Assembly: GCA_048201975.1 (NCBI GenBank)
Contig: DBFBGQ010000149.1
Location: forward strand, 1 to 22,366
Direction: 5' to 3'
Length of the DNA stretch: 22,366 nt
Source of the DNA: Egerieenecus sp048201975
Lineage (GTDB): Bacteria > Bacillota > Clostridia > Christensenellales > Aristaeellaceae
Under the pieces are notes generated by a model. That model was not told where the DNA came from. It saw only the letters and a list, made by a program, of their open reading frames with translations, and did no database searches. The stretch's first letter is position 1. Every line of letters starts with the position of its first letter. Made by a program: the position numbers and the translations under genes. Shown piece by piece: positions 20,154-22,366 of this stretch.

Positions 20154-20921
20154 TTATTTGCCGTCCTGTTCGCTTTCCTCCAGGTATTTTTCCAGCTTGC
20201 GCTTGACCCGCTGGAGGGCGTTATCGATGGACTTCACGTGGCGGCCCAGGTTGTCGGCGATCTCCTGGTAGCTTTTGCCGTCCAGGTAGGCGCGCAGGAC
20301 CTCCTGCTCCAGGCCGGAGAGCACCTCGTCGATCTTGGCATGGATGGAGGAGAGGTCCTCCTGGCCGATGATCAGCTCCTCGGGGTTGGTGGTGCGGCCT
20401 TCGATGATCACATCCAGCAGGGTGCGGTCGCTCTCCTCGTCGTAGAGGGGCTTGTTCAGGGAGACGTAGCTGTTGAGGGGGATGTGCTTTTGCCGGGTGG
20501 CCGTTTTGATGGCAGTGATGATCTGCCGTGTGATGCACAGCTCCGCAAAGGCGCGGAAGCTGCTGAGCTTGTCGGGCTTGTAATCCCGAATGGCCTTGTA
20601 CAGGCCGATCATGCCCTCCTGGACAATGTCCTCGTGGTCCGCCCCGATGAGGAAGTAGCTCCGCGCCTTGGAGCGCACGAAGTTCTTGTATTTGTTGAAC
20701 AGATACTCCTGGGCCACGCTGTCGCTGTGCTGGCACAGGCGCACGACCTCCTCGTCGGTCATGTGGGCGTAGTCCTCGGGAAAGGTCAGGCCGCTCTCCG
20801 CGTCCTCCTCCGGCTCGGGCAGGGCGTGATCCTCCCCGGCGTCCCGGGCCTTGCGGGCGGCTTCCAGCTCCCGCAGGGTGGCCAGCTCCTCTTCGGTGAA
20901 GTCCATGTTACGGTCGTCCAT
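20154..20921 (-). CDS. sigH: RNA polymerase sporulation sigma factor SigH
   Basis: The 255-residue product is sigma-H (Spo0H), which starts the switch to sporulation. Region 2 (A-R-S-Y-F-L-I-G-A-D-x-E-D-I-V-Q-E-G-M-I-G-L-Y-K-A-I-R-D), then F-A-E-L-C-I-T-R-Q-I-I-T-A-I-K-T-A and R-Q-K-H-I-P-L-N-S-Y-V-S-L, are nearly identical to the family. Region 4.2 has Y-Q-E-I-A-D-N-L-G-R-H-V-K-S-I-D-N-A-L-Q-R. Compared with the usual length of about 218, it has an acidic N-terminal extension of 53 residues; the classical start would be Met54 (20762). AGGAAA precedes the ATG at 20921. It follows rae1 by 15 bases, the order seen in B. subtilis. Confidence 0.96.
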   Translation of the reverse strand: MDDRNMDFTEEELATLRELEAARKARDAGEDHALPEPEEDAESGLTFPEDYAHMTDEEVVRLCQHSDSVAQEYLFNKYKNFVRSKARSYFLIGADHEDIVQEGMIGLYKAIRDYKPDKLSSFRAFAELCITRQIITAIKTATRQKHIPLNSYVSLNKPLYDEESDRTLLDVIIEGRTTNPEELIIGQEDLSSIHAKIDEVLSGLEQEVLRAYLDGKSYQEIADNLGRHVKSIDNALQRVKRKLEKYLEESEQDGK

Positions 20922-20936
20922 TGCTTGTTTCCTGCC

Positions 20937-21446
20937 TTATTTGCTCCTGCGAAGTTTTTCCAGCGCGTCGTACTGCTCCGGGGAGAGGCGCTCCATCAGC
21001 GGGTTGCGGTGGCGCTCGGCCCGGGCGCGGTGCTCGGCAAAGCCCCTGCGCCGGGTTTCGTGCGCCTCCCGCAGCAGCTCCCGGGCGGTGAGCCTGGTGG
21101 CGCCCGTGGACAGCACCTGGGACTGCTCCAGCCCGTCGGAGGTAGCCACCCGAACGGGGCGGTATTTGGGGGTGAGGGCCACCAGACGCTCGATGTAGCT
21201 GTCGGCCGTTTCCCCGTGCCTGGTGAACACCACCGTCACCCCGGCGTGGACCTCCTCGGTGCGCATCCGCCGGTCGGACTGGTAGCCGTCAAAGACCAGC
21301 ACCACGTCCTCGCCGGTGTAGCCGCTCAGGTCCTGGAGCAGGCGGAGCAGGTTGTCCCGGCAGCTTTCCAGGGACCAGGCCTGCTTTTCCGCCTCCTTCC
21401 ACGCGCCGATGATGTTGTAGCCGTCCACCACCAGCAGGGGCTTCAT
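20937..21446 (-). CDS. rae1: NYN domain ribosome-dependent mRNA endonuclease Rae1 (YacP)
   Basis: The 169-residue NYN/PIN-like protein has the N-terminal L-L-V-V-D-G-Y-N-I-I-G motif carrying the first metal-binding Asp, then V-L-V-F-D-G-Y, and an A-D-S-Y-I-E-R-L ... V-R-V-A-T-S-D segment with further acidic residues, ending in a charged helical tail. B. subtilis Rae1 enters the ribosomal A site and cleaves certain mRNAs. Position between rlmB and sigH is conserved. Its ATG overlaps the rlmB stop (ATGA), so the two are coupled. Confidence 0.92.
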   Translation of the reverse strand: MKPLLVVDGYNIIGAWKEAEKQAWSLESCRDNLLRLLQDLSGYTGEDVVLVFDGYQSDRRMRTEEVHAGVTVVFTRHGETADSYIERLVALTPKYRPVRVATSDGLEQSQVLSTGATRLTARELLREAHETRRRGFAEHRARAERHRNPLMERLSPEQYDALEKLRRSK

Positions 21447-22366
21447 GCCTGTTGGGTCCGGGATTGCAGCACCCGGTACATCATCACCCCGGCCGCCACG
21501 GAGGCGTTCAGGGAGTCAATTTGCCCCTTCATGGGCAGGGAGACCTTGCGGTCGCACTTTTCCAGGGTCAGGCGGCTGATGCCCTCGCCCTCCGCGCCGA
21601 TCACCAGGGCCACCCCGCCGCTGAAATCCACCTGTGCGTAGTCCTCCCCGTCCATGGTGACGGCGTAGGTCCAGATGTTGCGGGCCTGCAGCTGCTCCAG
21701 GGTGCGGGTCAGGTTCACCACCCGGGCCACGTGCACATGCTCCACCGCCCCGGCGGAGGCCTTCACCGCCGCAGGGGTCAGCCCCACGCTGCGGCGCTCG
21801 GGCACAATGACCCCGTGGGCGCCCACGCACTCGGCGGTGCGGATCACCGCGCCCAGGTTGTGGGGATCGGTCACCCCATCCAGCAGAATCAGGAAGGGCG
21901 CCTCACCGCGCTCCGCCGCCAGGGCCAGCATATCCTCCACCGTGGCGTACTGATAGGCCGAGGCGAAGGCCAGCAGGCCCTGATGGTGGGGAGTAATGGC
22001 GTCCAGGCGGGCCTTGTCCACCTCCTGGATGGGGATGTGGGCCTCCCGGGCCATGTGGACGATCTCCCGGGCCGAGCCGGAGAGATCCCCGCGCTGCACC
22101 AGCAGCTTTTCAATATCCCGGCCGGCCTTCAGCGCCTCCCGAATGGGATTGCGGCCGGAGAGCAGGTTTTCATTGGGCAGGCACTCCGCCGGGGGAACCG
22201 GCGGCGCCGGCGGAACCGGGCGGCGCTGCTCGAAATCCCGGTAGTCCATGGGCCGGGGCTCCGCGGGACGGGGCGGGCGGCGGTTCACCGGCGCGGGCCG
22301 CGAGGCGCGGTCAGGCCGCTCAGGCCGCGGAGCGCGGTCAGGCCGCTCAGGCCGCGGAGCGCGGTC
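21443..22366 (-). CDS. rlmB: 23S rRNA 2'-O-ribose methyltransferase RlmB (TrmH family), 5' end outside window
   Basis: This SPOUT methyltransferase probably methylates G2251 of 23S rRNA. It has the N-terminal L7Ae-like substrate-binding part (from N-L-L-S-G-R-N-P-I-R-E-A-L), motif 1 D-P-H-N-L-G-A-V-I-R-T-A, motif 2 L-V-I-G-A-E-G-E-G-I-S and motif 3 L-P-M-K-G-Q-I-D-S-L-N-A-S-V-A. A GTG at 22288 could start a 281-residue protein, but the frame stays open to the window edge, reading D-R-A-P-R-P-E-R-P repeats, so the gene probably begins outside. The N-terminal extension before the enzyme domain is Arg/Pro-rich and likely disordered. First gene seen of rlmB-rae1-sigH. Confidence 0.93.
   Translation of the reverse strand, partial: DRAPRPERPDRAPRPERPDRASRPAPVNRRPPRPAEPRPMDYRDFEQRRPVPPAPPVPPAECLPNENLLSGRNPIREALKAGRDIEKLLVQRGDLSGSAREIVHMAREAHIPIQEVDKARLDAITPHHQGLLAFASAYQYATVEDMLALAAERGEAPFLILLDGVTDPHNLGAVIRTAECVGAHGVIVPERRSVGLTPAAVKASAGAVEHVHVARVVNLTRTLEQLQARNIWTYAVTMDGEDYAQVDFSGGVALVIGAEGEGISRLTLEKCDRKVSLPMKGQIDSLNASVAAGVMMYRVLQSRTQQA
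22310..22366 (-). repeat. 27-bp in-frame tandem repeat in rlmB
   Basis: Two perfect 27-bp units (22310-22336 and 22337-22363) and the start of a third are seen, each encoding the nonapeptide DRAPRPERP on the - strand. A degenerate unit precedes at 22283-22309. The repeat continues beyond the window. Confidence 0.9.

Noticed and set aside
19986..21641. 551-residue + strand open frame
   Set aside because: Antisense to sigH, rae1 and rlmB, which have clear family motifs and synteny.
22310..22366. Possible CRISPR array
   Set aside because: The units are directly adjacent without spacers, are multiples of three and continue the rlmB frame.

Overview
The window looks like a chromosomal segment of a GC-rich, endospore-forming Clostridia (Bacillota), probably a gut or rumen lineage. 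The reasons are a complete spoVA operon, a SigH-type sporulation sigma factor, an L10-leader-controlled rplJ-rplL pair, several secreted SH3/peptidoglycan-binding proteins, a Na+-decarboxylase membrane module and a cytosolic GH3 glycosidase. The taxonomic placement is an inference. No mobile element, CRISPR array, tRNA or rRNA was seen.

Layout. Positions 1-204 hold a run of hairpins ending in a terminator. A secreted FMN_bind-like protein (205-717, -) follows. Next is the operon spoVAA-spoVAB-orf48-spoVAC-spoVAD-spoVAE (827-3849, -), which moves dipicolinic acid into the forespore and out again at germination; it includes an unannotated 48-codon gene. A 190-bp divergent region carries a sigma-G-like promoter for spoVA and a sigma-A promoter for a secreted triple-SH3b protein (4043-5104, +). 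Then come the beta and gamma subunits of a sodium-pumping decarboxylase (5237-6637, +), without the alpha subunit or biotin carrier. The 303-bp gap at 6638-6940 has a terminator, a promoter with an inverted repeat around its -10, and a series of hairpins that could be a small RNA. A secreted SH3b/peptidoglycan-binding protein with a possible L,D-transpeptidase-like C-terminus (6941-7933, -) is divergent from the ribosomal stalk operon rplJ-rplL (8070-9338, +).

A ZIP metal transporter (9480-10271, -) is followed by a DUF1015 protein and a GH3 beta-glycosidase, probably one transcript (10354-14243, +). A MacB-type ABC transporter (ATPase, FtsX-like permease, HlyD-like adaptor; 14307-18407, +) precedes a secreted protein I do not recognise (18570-19940, +). 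The window ends with rlmB-rae1-sigH (22366-20154, -), the order known from Bacillus subtilis. The rlmB gene runs off the window edge with an in-frame Arg/Pro-rich tandem repeat.

A recurring theme is a hairpin followed by CTCAGACTGT or a near-match, found in three intergenic regions. Two of these also share a nearly identical ~52-bp block, suggesting a dispersed chromosomal repeat tied to gene ends. Most long open frames opposite the real genes are GC-driven shadows and were left out.
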